This document shows positions 18,856-27,237 of a stretch of 64,000 nt of DNA, piece after piece (position 1 is the stretch's first letter; each line of letters starts with the position of its first letter). The notes beneath the pieces were generated by a model. It had not been told where the DNA came from, did no database searches, and saw nothing but the letters and a program-made list of their open reading frames with translations. Made by a program: the position numbers and the translations under genes. The stretch lies in contig URIR01000005.1 in NCBI GenBank assembly GCA_900547955.1, forward strand, positions 1 through 64,000, given 5' to 3'. The stretch comes from an uncultured Eubacteriales bacterium. GTDB lineage: Bacteria; Bacillota; Clostridia; Christensenellales; QALW01.

Positions 18856-19461
18856 ATGTTTTATAAGATTATTAGAGGAATTTTCCGCTTCCTGATTTTT
18901 TTTCTGATGCCTACTAAGGTTGTGGGCGGGGAAAAATTGGATAGAGAGGGAAGATATATATTAGCCTGCAATCATCAGACGGCTATGGATATTCCGCTGC
19001 TTATAGCTAAATGTCCGCGGGTGATAAATTTTATGGCTAAAGCGCTTTTTTTTGAGGGACGGCCTGTAATAGGCTATTTATTCCGCAAAATGCACGCTTT
19101 TCCCGTGCATCCGGCCAGCAGCGATTTAAAATCTCTTAAGCATGCTGTAGAGGTGCTGAACAGGGACGAGGTTTTAGGCATATTTCCGCAGGGACGGCGG
19201 GTTAAGCAAAGCCCTGTGATAGACCGCGGGGAAATGTTTTCAGGCATGGCCTTTATAGCGCTTAAGGCCAAGTCGGATATTATACCGGTAATGTTTACGC
19301 GGCCCCCCCTGGTATTCAGGCGCAATATTCTTAAGGTAGGCGAGCCTATAAAATATGAGGATTATAAGGAGCGCCGGCTTAAGCAGGACGTGCTGGAGGA
19401 GATTACAGACGAGCTTTGCGCGCGCATGAACGGCCTGCTGGAGGAGGATAAGGCGCAATGA
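18856..19461 (+). CDS. plsC: 1-acyl-glycerol-3-phosphate acyltransferase
   Basis: 201 residues. It transfers an acyl group to the sn-2 position of lysophosphatidic acid at the membrane. The motifs are NHQTAMD (the HX4D catalytic block, about residues 36-42), the FPQGRR block near 115 that binds glycerol phosphate, and IPVMFTRPP further on. An N-terminal hydrophobic segment serves as a membrane anchor. It sits between cmk and ispH; the last four bases overlap the next start as ATGA. Confidence 0.92.
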   Translation: MFYKIIRGIFRFLIFFLMPTKVVGGEKLDREGRYILACNHQTAMDIPLLIAKCPRVINFMAKALFFEGRPVIGYLFRKMHAFPVHPASSDLKSLKHAVEVLNRDEVLGIFPQGRRVKQSPVIDRGEMFSGMAFIALKAKSDIIPVMFTRPPLVFRRNILKVGEPIKYEDYKERRLKQDVLEEITDELCARMNGLLEEDKAQ

Positions 19462-21470
19462 GCGTAATACTGGCTGAAAGCGCCGGCTTTTGCTTTGGAG
19501 TGCGCCGGGCCGTGCAGGAGGCGGAGAAGTGCGCGCAGGAGGGTCTTTCGGTATGCACTCTCGGCCCTATAATACATAATAAATTCGTTACTCAGCGCCT
19601 GGAGGGCATGGGGGTAAGGCAGGCGCAAACGCTCATGGACGCCCGCGCCCATACGGTTATAATACGCTCCCACGGCGTTCCGCCTGAAATAGAGGCCGCG
19701 TTAAAAAAGCAGTGCGTTAAGCTGGCGGACGTTACCTGCCCGTTTGTAAAAAAAATTCAAAATATAGCCGCGCGCGCTTATGAAGAGGGAAAGCAGGTAG
19801 TAATAATAGGGGAAAAGGAGCATCCGGAGGTAATTGGCATAAACGGCTACTGCCATAATTCGGCGGTGGTTATAAACAGCTCTGAAGAGGCTGCGGAGAC
19901 GGATTTTTCAGGGCGAGAGCTGTGTCTGGTGGCGCAAACTACGGCAAATAAGAAAAAGTGGCAGGAAATTGTTGAGTTTTTGCGCAAAAGCGGTTATAAT
20001 ATGCAGGTGCACAACACTATATGCAGCGCAACCGGGCAAAGGCAGGCCGAAGCGGCCGAGCTGGCGGCGCGGTGCGACGTCATGATAGTGGTAGGCTGCC
20101 GCGAAAGCTCCAATACCCGTAAGCTTTATGAAATATGCAGGCAGCTTTGCAAAAGAACCTATGCGGTGGAAAGCGCTCAGGAGCTTTCCGCGCTGGAAAT
20201 AGATAGCCCTTTGAGCATAGGGATAACGGCGGGCGCTTCTACGCCCGACTGGGTAATTAAGGAGGTTGTAAACAAGATGAGCGAGCGAGAGGACATGCTC
20301 AAGACGCAGGATTCTGATTTTCTGGAGGAGATGGATAAGACGCTGGTTAAAATACGCCCCGGCCAGGTAGTTAAAGGCTATGTGGTGTATGTAAACGATA
20401 ATGAAGCGGGCGTCAACGTCGGCTATAAGATGGACGGCTTTATCTCCAGGGAGGAATTGACCGCAGACGGCAATATCAGTCCCAGAGATATTTTAAAGGA
20501 AGGAGACGAAATCGAGGTTGAGGTGCTTAAGGTGAACGACGGCAACGGCAACGTCATATTGTCCAAGAAGGCCGTGGACGAGCGCCTGGCCAAGGATAAA
20601 AAGCTGGCCGAGATAAATCAGGGCGAGCCCTTTGAGGTAACCGTCAAGGAGGCGGTTAAGGGAGGAGTTTTAGCCAATGTGGACGGCATAACGGTGTTCA
20701 TTCCCGGCTCCCAGCTTCGTGAAAGAGGCTATGTAAGAGACCTTTCTCAATATGTGGGAAAGACCTTTAAGGTTAAGGCCCTTGAGGTGGACGTTAAAAA
20801 GCGCAGGGTAGTCGCCAGCCGCGCTCAGGTGCTTAAGCAGGAGCGGGAGGAAAAGGAAGAAAAATTCTGGAGCAATATCCACGAGGGAGATATCGTAAAG
20901 GGCATTGTACGCCGTATTACCGATTTCGGCGCGTTTGTGGATGTAGGAGGCGTTGACGGCCTGCTGCATATAAGCGATATAGCCTGGTACCGTTTGGATA
21001 AGGTGACAGACGTGCTTAAGGCGGGGGATGAAATTGAGGTTGTTGTTTTAGCCGCCGACCGTGAAAAGGGCACTATCTCCCTTGGCTATAAGCAGCTGCA
21101 TGCCAAGCCCTGGGAATTTGCCTTTGAAAAATATCCCGTTGGCTCTGTTGTTAAGGGTAAGGTTGTGCGCCTGGCTGCCTTTGGCGCTTTTGTCAACCTG
21201 GAGCCTGGCATAGACGGCTTAGTACATATTTCCGAAATTACCGACCATTATATAAAGAAGGTAGAGGAGGCGCTTTCTGTCGGACAGGAAGTGGACGTTA
21301 TGGTTTTGGACGTCAATCCTGAAGCCAAAAAAATCAGTCTCAGCATTAAGGCGCTGGGCGGCCAGAATGGGGCCGGGGAAGCCGACGGGGGCCAGGAAGA
21401 GCCTGCCGAGGCGGGCCAGGAGGCGGCTGAGGCTGAGAGCGAGAATGCTTTTGGGGCTGACGCTGAATAA
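19458..21470 (+). CDS. ispH: IspH fused to a four-domain S1 protein
   Basis: 670 residues. Residues 1-280 are 4-hydroxy-3-methylbut-2-enyl diphosphate reductase, the last step of the MEP isoprenoid pathway. The iron-sulfur cysteines are Cys12 in AGFCFGVRRA, one in VTCPFVKKI and one in TICSATGQRQ. After a short linker come four S1 RNA-binding domains, beginning at GQVVKGYVVYVNDNEAG, PFEVTVKEAVKGGVLANVDG, GDIVKGIVRRITDFGAFVDV and GSVVKGKVVRLAAFGAFVNL, then an acidic Gly/Glu-rich tail. This fusion of IspH with a ribosomal-protein-S1-like part is known from Clostridia; why the two are joined is not known. It is the last gene of the cmk-plsC operon and is followed by a terminator at 21704. Confidence 0.93.
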   Translation: MSVILAESAGFCFGVRRAVQEAEKCAQEGLSVCTLGPIIHNKFVTQRLEGMGVRQAQTLMDARAHTVIIRSHGVPPEIEAALKKQCVKLADVTCPFVKKIQNIAARAYEEGKQVVIIGEKEHPEVIGINGYCHNSAVVINSSEEAAETDFSGRELCLVAQTTANKKKWQEIVEFLRKSGYNMQVHNTICSATGQRQAEAAELAARCDVMIVVGCRESSNTRKLYEICRQLCKRTYAVESAQELSALEIDSPLSIGITAGASTPDWVIKEVVNKMSEREDMLKTQDSDFLEEMDKTLVKIRPGQVVKGYVVYVNDNEAGVNVGYKMDGFISREELTADGNISPRDILKEGDEIEVEVLKVNDGNGNVILSKKAVDERLAKDKKLAEINQGEPFEVTVKEAVKGGVLANVDGITVFIPGSQLRERGYVRDLSQYVGKTFKVKALEVDVKKRRVVASRAQVLKQEREEKEEKFWSNIHEGDIVKGIVRRITDFGAFVDVGGVDGLLHISDIAWYRLDKVTDVLKAGDEIEVVVLAADREKGTISLGYKQLHAKPWEFAFEKYPVGSVVKGKVVRLAAFGAFVNLEPGIDGLVHISEITDHYIKKVEEALSVGQEVDVMVLDVNPEAKKISLSIKALGGQNGAGEADGGQEEPAEAGQEAAEAESENAFGADAE

Positions 21471-21703
21471 GTTTATTTTACCGTTGCGAAAGGCGGGTAC
21501 GGGCGTATGCGCAGGCCAAGCGTATTTTTAGCGCCGCCCGGAACGGGCGGAAAGCGCAGAGCAGATTACTTTATTTTGACGCGGCTTATTTCTTTGCGCG
21601 CCCCCGGAAAATTGAGCTTAATGCGGGCCGCGGAGGGCAAGCTTAAAGGTCTGTCCGGCTCAAGCCGCCAATTAAATATGCTGAATTTTGATATTTTATT
21701 TTT

Positions 21704-21735
21704 AAAAGAGCGGAATTATATTTCCGCTCTTTTTA
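21704..21735 (+). terminator. Terminator after the cmk-plsC-ispH operon
   Basis: AAAAGAGCGGAA and TTCCGCTCTTTT form a 12-bp stem with a short loop, followed by a T-run. It lies 234 bases after the ispH stop; the sequence between holds no gene. Confidence 0.8.
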
Positions 21736-21750
21736 TAATTTTACTTCTTA

Positions 21751-22024
21751 TACTCTCAGTTTACAAGGAACTACACGCCTTAAAACGGGATAATTTCTTC
21801 ATTTTCTGCGTTATCCTCAATCAGCGTGCTTCCAGTACGCTTTCTTCGTCTGCCTTGAAAATGAAGAAATTCTTTTTCCTTGAGCTCTCCAGAGTCAGAA
21901 GGCATAAAATCTGCGTCATGCAAGACGCTTTGAACGACATGTACCGGGCGTACATGGAATCAAAGCAACGCAGCAGGACGCAGATTTTATGCCTTCTGAC
22001 CGTCTTCCTTGTAAACTGAGGGTA
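21751..22024. mobile_element. Family A palindromic element, copy 1 (274 bp)
   Basis: Begins TACTCTCAGTTTACAAGGAA and ends TTCCTTGTAAACTGAGGGTA, inverted ends bounded by TA. Inside are two large hairpins; the second has a perfect 24-bp stem. No protein is encoded; the 170-codon open frame across it (from 21507) is a by-product. Copies at 48746 and 50787 align with it along most of its length. Confidence 0.85.
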
Positions 22025-22217
22025 ACGTTAAATCCGCAGGAGCCGGGGGTTATTGCTCGGGCTTTGTGATAATATAAAATAAAACCGTGAAACAAAAATG
22101 TGCATAATGCGCGTGCTGTCGATATAATACATTGTAAAAAATTAAAGCTGTTAGAGGAATTTGGGGTAAAAGAATGAATAATAAGTAAAATAGATAAAAT
22201 TTATTTAATAAAAAATC

Positions 22218-22246
22218 TTGCAGACAAGTGTGCAATATGCTAGAAT
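22218..22246 (+). promoter_or_regulatory. Promoter of spo0A
   Basis: TTGCAG (22218) and TAGAAT (22241) with a 17-bp spacer, 38 bases ahead of the spo0A start. A TGTCGAT at 22117-22123 matches six of seven bases of the Spo0A box and could be an autoregulatory site, but it is a single weak match. Confidence 0.55.
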
Positions 22247-22284
22247 ATGCCAAGACAAGCGAAAAAAGAAAAGGAGATAAAACT

Positions 22285-23067
22285 ATGGCTGTCAAGTTAG
22301 AAAAAATCAGGGTATTTATTGCCGACGACAACGCGGAAACAAGAGAAAGCCTGTCAAACGAATTGGAGACCGAAGCAATTACGGTAGCAGGCACGGCTGC
22401 AGACGGAATCAGCGCTTTAAAACAGATTGAATCCCTTAAGCCGGACGTACTGCTTCTGGATATTGTTATGCCGGGGCTGGACGGCTTGGGAGTACTTAAA
22501 AAGCTGAGCGAATGGGAAAACCGGCCGGAGGTTATTATGCTGACCGCGCTTACTCAGGAGGAGTTCGTGCGCAGGGCGGTTGAATTGGGAGCTAAATACT
22601 ATATGGCCAAGCCGTGCGAGCCTGCCGTGGTTAGAGGGAGAATAATGGATATCATCGGGCTGGAGCGCCTTGAACAGAAGGAAATCTCGGGCCTGGATAT
22701 GCAGATAAGCAAGATATTCATGACCATAGGCATACCCGCTCATATTAAGGGCTATTATTTTCTGCGCGAAGCTATAAAAATGGTAACTGACAAGCCGGAT
22801 ATGATAAACCGCATAACCAAGGAATTGTATCCTACTATAGCTCAGAAATACCGTACCAGCGCCAGCAAGGTAGAGCGGGCTATGCGCCATGCTATTGAGG
22901 TAGCCTGGTCGCGCGGAAGACTGGACAATCTGGACGAAATTGTGGGATGCAAGGTATATGACCCGCTTAATAAGCCCACTAACGGAGAGTTTGTAGCGCT
23001 TATAGCGGATAAGCTTAAGCTGGAAAAGGATGAAAGGCTTCGCCAGAGGCTTAATCAGGCGGTTTAA
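22285..23067 (+). CDS. spo0A: Sporulation master regulator Spo0A
   Basis: 260 residues. It is the response regulator that commits the cell to sporulation. The receiver domain (about 5-125) has the acidic pair Asp14-Asp15, phosphorylation site Asp59 in LLLDIVMPG, the conserved Thr in MLTAL, and Lys in MAKPCEP. The C-terminal DNA-binding domain (about 150-255) keeps the recognition helix SASKVERAMRHAIEVAWSRG. AAAAGGAGATAAAACT lies before the start; the open frame extends 19 codons upstream over the promoter and is not used. spoIVB, its common neighbour, is not present here. The last ten codons occur again just downstream in near-identical form. Confidence 0.96.
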   Translation: MAVKLEKIRVFIADDNAETRESLSNELETEAITVAGTAADGISALKQIESLKPDVLLLDIVMPGLDGLGVLKKLSEWENRPEVIMLTALTQEEFVRRAVELGAKYYMAKPCEPAVVRGRIMDIIGLERLEQKEISGLDMQISKIFMTIGIPAHIKGYYFLREAIKMVTDKPDMINRITKELYPTIAQKYRTSASKVERAMRHAIEVAWSRGRLDNLDEIVGCKVYDPLNKPTNGEFVALIADKLKLEKDERLRQRLNQAV

Positions 23068-23136
23068 AAAAGAACAGTTCCTTTCTGCGGCAACGAGGGC
23101 AAGCTTCGCCAGAAGCTCAATCAGGCGGTTTAAAAA
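23035..23136 (+). repeat. Direct repeat of the spo0A 3' end
   Basis: 36 bp covering the last codons and stop of spo0A (23035-23070) recur at 23101-23136 with only a few mismatches. The copy would encode LRQKLNQAV and a stop. It looks like a local duplication. Confidence 0.75.
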
Positions 23137-23155
23137 GAATATACTGTCAATAAAG

Positions 23156-23192
23156 GCGCGGTTTTATATCCTGGATATAAGCCGCGCTTTTT
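23156..23192 (+). terminator. Terminator of spo0A
   Basis: GCGCGG pairs with CCGCGC and the inner TTATAT with ATATAA, followed by TTTTT. It lies 89 bases after the spo0A stop, beyond the duplicated segment. Confidence 0.8.
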
Positions 23193-23597
23193 ATTATGCC
23201 GTCATCAGGAGACGTGAAAAGGGCTGTTTTGCCGGGAGAAGCGGCGGAAAGCTTAAGCCGGGCGGCGCGGACGCTACATGCTTTTGTATGTAAGCGGCGT
23301 TCGTCGGGAGAGGCCTTAGGCTGAACGGCGCGGTTGGGAACGGGCGTTGTGGCATATTGAAAAACGGGTATTTCCGTATGTAATCAGTTTTGGCAAGCGG
23401 CCTGTCAGGCCGGACGGCGCGGGCGAAAATTCATGCCTTTAAAGGGCCGCGCCCCTTTTATTTATTCGGATGATTTAAAAATAGAATTTCCGCTTTATTT
23501 TTTCATTTATCTTTGCTATAATAAAAAGGACGTGTGTTATACGCCAAAATACAAGCACGGTAGTATGGTTTGTGCTTCCGGGAAAACGGAGGAAAAA
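23193..23597. other. Intergenic region before paaK
   Basis: No gene is supported. It is GC-rich to about 23450 with short GGCGGCGCGG-type words, then AT-rich. TATAAT at 23518 is a possible -10 for the paaK cluster, though no good -35 stands 17 bp before it. GGAGG precedes the paaK start. Confidence 0.4.
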
Positions 23598-24896
23598 ATG
23601 AATATTTACAATCCGCAGATTGAATGTATGGACAGAGAGCAGATGCGCGCTCTTCAGCTTGAACGGCTTAAAAAGACCGTTAAGTATACATACGACAACG
23701 TGGAGCATTACAAAAAGAAGCTGGACGGCGCGGGAGTTAAGCCGGAGGATATACGCTCATTAGAGGATATACGCTATATTCCCTTTTCAACTAAGGTGGA
23801 TATGCGGGATAATTATCCTTTCGGCCTGCTTGCGCGGCCTCTTAAGGAAATGGTGCGCGTGCATGCCTCAAGCGGCACAACGGGCAAGCCTACGGTGGTA
23901 GCCTATACTAAAAACGATTTGGAAATGTGGGCTGAATGCATTGCCCGTCTGGCCGCCGCCGCGGGCGCTACGGACGAGGACGTGGCTCAGATAACCTTTG
24001 GATATACTCTCTTTACCGGCGCCTTCGGCCTGCATTACGGCCTGGAAAAGCTGGGCGCGACGGTTATCCCAATTTCCAGCGGCAATACCGAGCGCCAGAT
24101 TATGATAATGAAGGATTTCGGCAGCACGCTGCTGGTGGGCACGCCTTCATACGCGCTTTATCTGGCCGAGACTGCTGAAAGACTGGGAGTGGGCAGGGAC
24201 GAGCTTAAGCTGCGGCTGGGCATGTTCGGCGGAGAGGGCATAACCGAGGCTATGCGCAGCGAGATTGAGAGCCGCCTGGGTATTTCAGCCACTCAGAATT
24301 ACGGCCTTTCAGAAATTGTAGGGCCGGGCGTTTCTGGCGAATGCGAATGCAAATGCGGCCAGCATATTAATGAAGACTGCTTTTATCCCGAAATAATCAA
24401 TCCTCAGACGGGCGAGACGCTTCCTATAGGCGAGACGGGCGAATTGGTGCTGACCACCATAAATAAAGAAGGGCTGCCCATGCTGAGATACCGTACTAAG
24501 GATATTACATATCTGATAGAAGAAAAATGCGCGTGCGGCCGCACTACTCTGCGCCATGCCAGCATACAGGGCCGCAGCGACGATATGCTTATAATTCGGG
24601 GAGTAAACGTATTCCCCTCCCAGATAGAAGAGGTACTGCTCTCGGTTAAGGAGATAGGGCCTCATTATGAAATCATAGTGCGCCGGGACAATTATCTTGA
24701 CACTATAGAAATCCTTGTGGAGCCGTTGGACGAAACCATGCTGGAATCCTTTTCCCGGCTGGAATCCTTGCAGAACAGCATCCGCGCCAAGCTGCGAGTA
24801 ATATTGCAGCTGGACGCTAAGGTGCGCCTGGTTGAGCCGCATACCCTCAAGCGCTTTGAGGGCAAGGGCAAGCATGTTACCGATATGCGTAAATAA
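23598..24896 (+). CDS. paaK: Phenylacetate-CoA ligase family protein (first copy)
   Basis: 432 residues. AMP-forming acyl-CoA ligase of the PaaK type. The P-loop SSGTTGKPT lies at 91-99; AETAERLG, NYGLSEIVGPG and RYRTKDIT follow in normal order, and the C-terminal AMP_binding_C domain carries RSDDMLIIRGVNVFPSQIE and ends with GKGKHV. CECKCG and CACG pairs suggest a structural zinc site. Start chosen for GGAGG; the open frame is 55 codons longer without support. It lies directly ahead of iorAB, so it probably activates or releases aryl or branched acids connected with 2-oxoacid oxidation. Confidence 0.9.
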   Translation: MNIYNPQIECMDREQMRALQLERLKKTVKYTYDNVEHYKKKLDGAGVKPEDIRSLEDIRYIPFSTKVDMRDNYPFGLLARPLKEMVRVHASSGTTGKPTVVAYTKNDLEMWAECIARLAAAAGATDEDVAQITFGYTLFTGAFGLHYGLEKLGATVIPISSGNTERQIMIMKDFGSTLLVGTPSYALYLAETAERLGVGRDELKLRLGMFGGEGITEAMRSEIESRLGISATQNYGLSEIVGPGVSGECECKCGQHINEDCFYPEIINPQTGETLPIGETGELVLTTINKEGLPMLRYRTKDITYLIEEKCACGRTTLRHASIQGRSDDMLIIRGVNVFPSQIEEVLLSVKEIGPHYEIIVRRDNYLDTIEILVEPLDETMLESFSRLESLQNSIRAKLRVILQLDAKVRLVEPHTLKRFEGKGKHVTDMRK

Positions 24897-24941
24897 TTAT
24901 CTTATTCAGGCCGTAGATATTACGGCGGAAAGGCTGTAAAT

Positions 24942-26663
24942 ATGAAAAGACTTATGATAGGAAACGAGGCGGTTGCGGCCGGAGCGCTGGACGCGGGCGT
25001 AAGGCTGATATCCTCCTATCCCGGTACGCCCAGTACTGAAATAACCGAATTTGCCGCTAAGAGCAGGGAGCTTCATGTTGAATGGGCGCCTAATGAAAAG
25101 GTGGCGGCCGAAACTGCCATAGGCGCAGCCATAGGCGGCGCGAGGGCGCTTTGCGCTATGAAGCATGTGGGGCTGAACGTTGCGGCGGACCCCCTTTATA
25201 CAGCGGCCTATACCGGAGTGCGCGGGGGCATGGTGGCCGTGGTGGCTGACGACCCGGGCATGCACAGCTCGCAGAACGAGCAGGACAGCCGCTGCCATGC
25301 CATAGGCGCTCATATTCCCATGCTGGAGCCGGCTGATTCTCAGGAATGCTATGATTATACGCGCCTGGCCTTTGAAATAAGCGAGCGCTTCGACACTCCC
25401 GTTATTATCAGGCTGACTACCCGCATTGCGCACAGCCAGAGCCTGGTGGAGACGCGCGGGGCTGAAAAGCCCGAAATAATAAAATATGAAAAGCAGACGG
25501 ATAAATACGTTATGATGCCCGTGCAGGCCAAAGCGCGGCATATTGCCGTAGAAAAGCGGGATAAGGAGCTGGCGCAGAGCGAAAACCGCTTCAATCTGGA
25601 CAGACAGGAGCTTTCGGGCAAATTAGGCGTAATTTGCTCGGGCGCGGTTTACGATTATGTTAAGGAAGCGCTGCCTGAGGCCAGCATATTGAAAATAGGC
25701 ATGGTCAATCCTCTGTGCGATGGGGAGATAAAGGATTTTGCCGGTCGGGTGGAAAGGCTGATAGTCGCCGAGGAGCTTGAGCCGGTTATAGAAAATAAGG
25801 TTCGGGCTTTAGGTCTTGAATGTCAGGGCAAGGATATTTTTACTCTTCAGGGAGAGTATTCGGCCAACCTTATCCGGGAACGGGTTTTAGGGCAAAAGCC
25901 TGAATTTCAGACGCCCGTTAAGCTGCCCGCGCGGCCCCCGGTGCTATGTCCGGGCTGCCCGCATCGTTCGGTATTTTATGTGCTCAGGCAGATGAAGCTG
26001 ACGGTCTGCGGAGATATAGGCTGCTATACCCTGGGAGCCAACGCGCCTTTGAGTGCTATAGATACCTGCGTATGCATGGGCGCCTCTATCGGCGTGGCGC
26101 ATGGCTTTGACCGCTCCGGAGCGGTAGACCCTGCTCGCACGGTAGCGGTTATCGGGGATTCTACCTTTATTCATTCAGGCATTACCGGCCTTATAAACGT
26201 TGTATATAATAAAGGCACGTCTACCGTTATAATTCTGGATAATTCAATAACGGGCATGACGGGCCATCAGCAGAATCCCGCCACCGGCAAGGACGTCCGC
26301 GGGGATGCGGCGCCCAAATTAGATTTATATAAGCTGTGCGAGGCGGTGGGAGTAGAGGATATTAAGGTTATAGACGCGAGAGATATGAACGCCTTAAAGG
26401 AGGGCATTAAGGATTCGTTATCCCGGCGGGAGCCTTCGGTTATAATAGCGCAGTGGCCCTGCGCGCTCCTTTCAAAGGAGAAAAAGCAGCCATATATTGT
26501 GAATGAAAAATGCATAGGCTGTAAAAAATGCATGGGCATAGGCTGCCCCGCCGTGCGGTTTAAGGACGGGCACGCGGAAATTGACCGTTCCCTATGCGTG
26601 GGCTGCGGGCAGTGCGCGCTGGTTTGCCCTGTTAAGGCTATAGTGCCGGGAGGTAATGAATAA
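24942..26663 (+). CDS. iorA: Indolepyruvate ferredoxin oxidoreductase, alpha subunit
   Basis: 573 residues. With IorB it oxidatively decarboxylates aryl pyruvates to aryl-acetyl-CoA and reduces ferredoxin, in amino-acid fermentation. The N-terminal pyrimidine-binding part has GNEAVAAGALDAG and SSYPGTPSTEI; the TPP-binding part has CPGCPHRS (around 332), DIGCYTLGA and GDSTFIHSG. The C-terminus (about 517-570) is a two-cluster ferredoxin domain with CIGCKKCMGIGCP and CVGCGQCALVCP. The stop overlaps the iorB start (TAATG), a coupled pair. Confidence 0.95.
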   Translation: MKRLMIGNEAVAAGALDAGVRLISSYPGTPSTEITEFAAKSRELHVEWAPNEKVAAETAIGAAIGGARALCAMKHVGLNVAADPLYTAAYTGVRGGMVAVVADDPGMHSSQNEQDSRCHAIGAHIPMLEPADSQECYDYTRLAFEISERFDTPVIIRLTTRIAHSQSLVETRGAEKPEIIKYEKQTDKYVMMPVQAKARHIAVEKRDKELAQSENRFNLDRQELSGKLGVICSGAVYDYVKEALPEASILKIGMVNPLCDGEIKDFAGRVERLIVAEELEPVIENKVRALGLECQGKDIFTLQGEYSANLIRERVLGQKPEFQTPVKLPARPPVLCPGCPHRSVFYVLRQMKLTVCGDIGCYTLGANAPLSAIDTCVCMGASIGVAHGFDRSGAVDPARTVAVIGDSTFIHSGITGLINVVYNKGTSTVIILDNSITGMTGHQQNPATGKDVRGDAAPKLDLYKLCEAVGVEDIKVIDARDMNALKEGIKDSLSRREPSVIIAQWPCALLSKEKKQPYIVNEKCIGCKKCMGIGCPAVRFKDGHAEIDRSLCVGCGQCALVCPVKAIVPGGNE

Positions 26664-27235
26664 TGGATATAGTAATAATTGGCGTAGGCGGCCAGGGCAC
26701 CCTGCTTGCCAGCCGCGTGCTTGGAGCTATGGCTATTTCGGACGGCTTGGACGTTAAGGTAAGCGAGGTGCACGGTATGTCCCAGCGCGGCGGCAGCGTG
26801 GTAACGTACGTACGTTCGGGCAAAAAGGTGGAGTCTCCCATAATTGAATACGGCCAGGCGGATATAGTTCTGGCCTTTGAGCAGCTTGAGGCATATAGGG
26901 CGCTGCCTTATCTTAAAAAGGGCGGCCGGGTAATAACCAGTACTCAAACCGTTATGCCCATGCCCGTTATAACGGGAGCGGCGGAGTATCCGGAAAACAT
27001 TCTGGAGTCGTTTAAGAAAAACGGCACAGCCTTTATTGCTGTAGACGCGCTGGAATTGGCTGAAAAGGCGGGAAGCTCCAAATGCGCCAATACGGTTATG
27101 CTGGGCGCGCTTTGCCGCATCCTTAATGAACCTGAAGGCAAAATGCTGGATATAGTCAGCGGGCTGGTGCCTCCTAAAACTGTAGAAATGAATAAATTGT
27201 CATTTAAGCTGGGCTATGAGAGGGGAGAGGCTTAA
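26663..27235 (+). CDS. iorB: Indolepyruvate ferredoxin oxidoreductase, beta subunit
   Basis: 190 residues of the gamma-type oxidoreductase domain that completes the enzyme with IorA. The start IVIIGVGGQGTLLASRVLG and the VSEVHGMSQRGGSVVTYVR block are typical. The C-terminal part carries CANTVMLGALCR. It follows iorA by overlap and is followed after two bases by the second paaK gene, so all four belong to one operon. Confidence 0.94.
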   Translation: MDIVIIGVGGQGTLLASRVLGAMAISDGLDVKVSEVHGMSQRGGSVVTYVRSGKKVESPIIEYGQADIVLAFEQLEAYRALPYLKKGGRVITSTQTVMPMPVITGAAEYPENILESFKKNGTAFIAVDALELAEKAGSSKCANTVMLGALCRILNEPEGKMLDIVSGLVPPKTVEMNKLSFKLGYERGEA

Positions 27236-27237
27236 AT

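Noticed and set aside
21507..22019. A 170-residue open frame after ispH
   Set aside because: Its second half is family A element sequence, which is non-coding in the other copies; the first half has no ribosome site.
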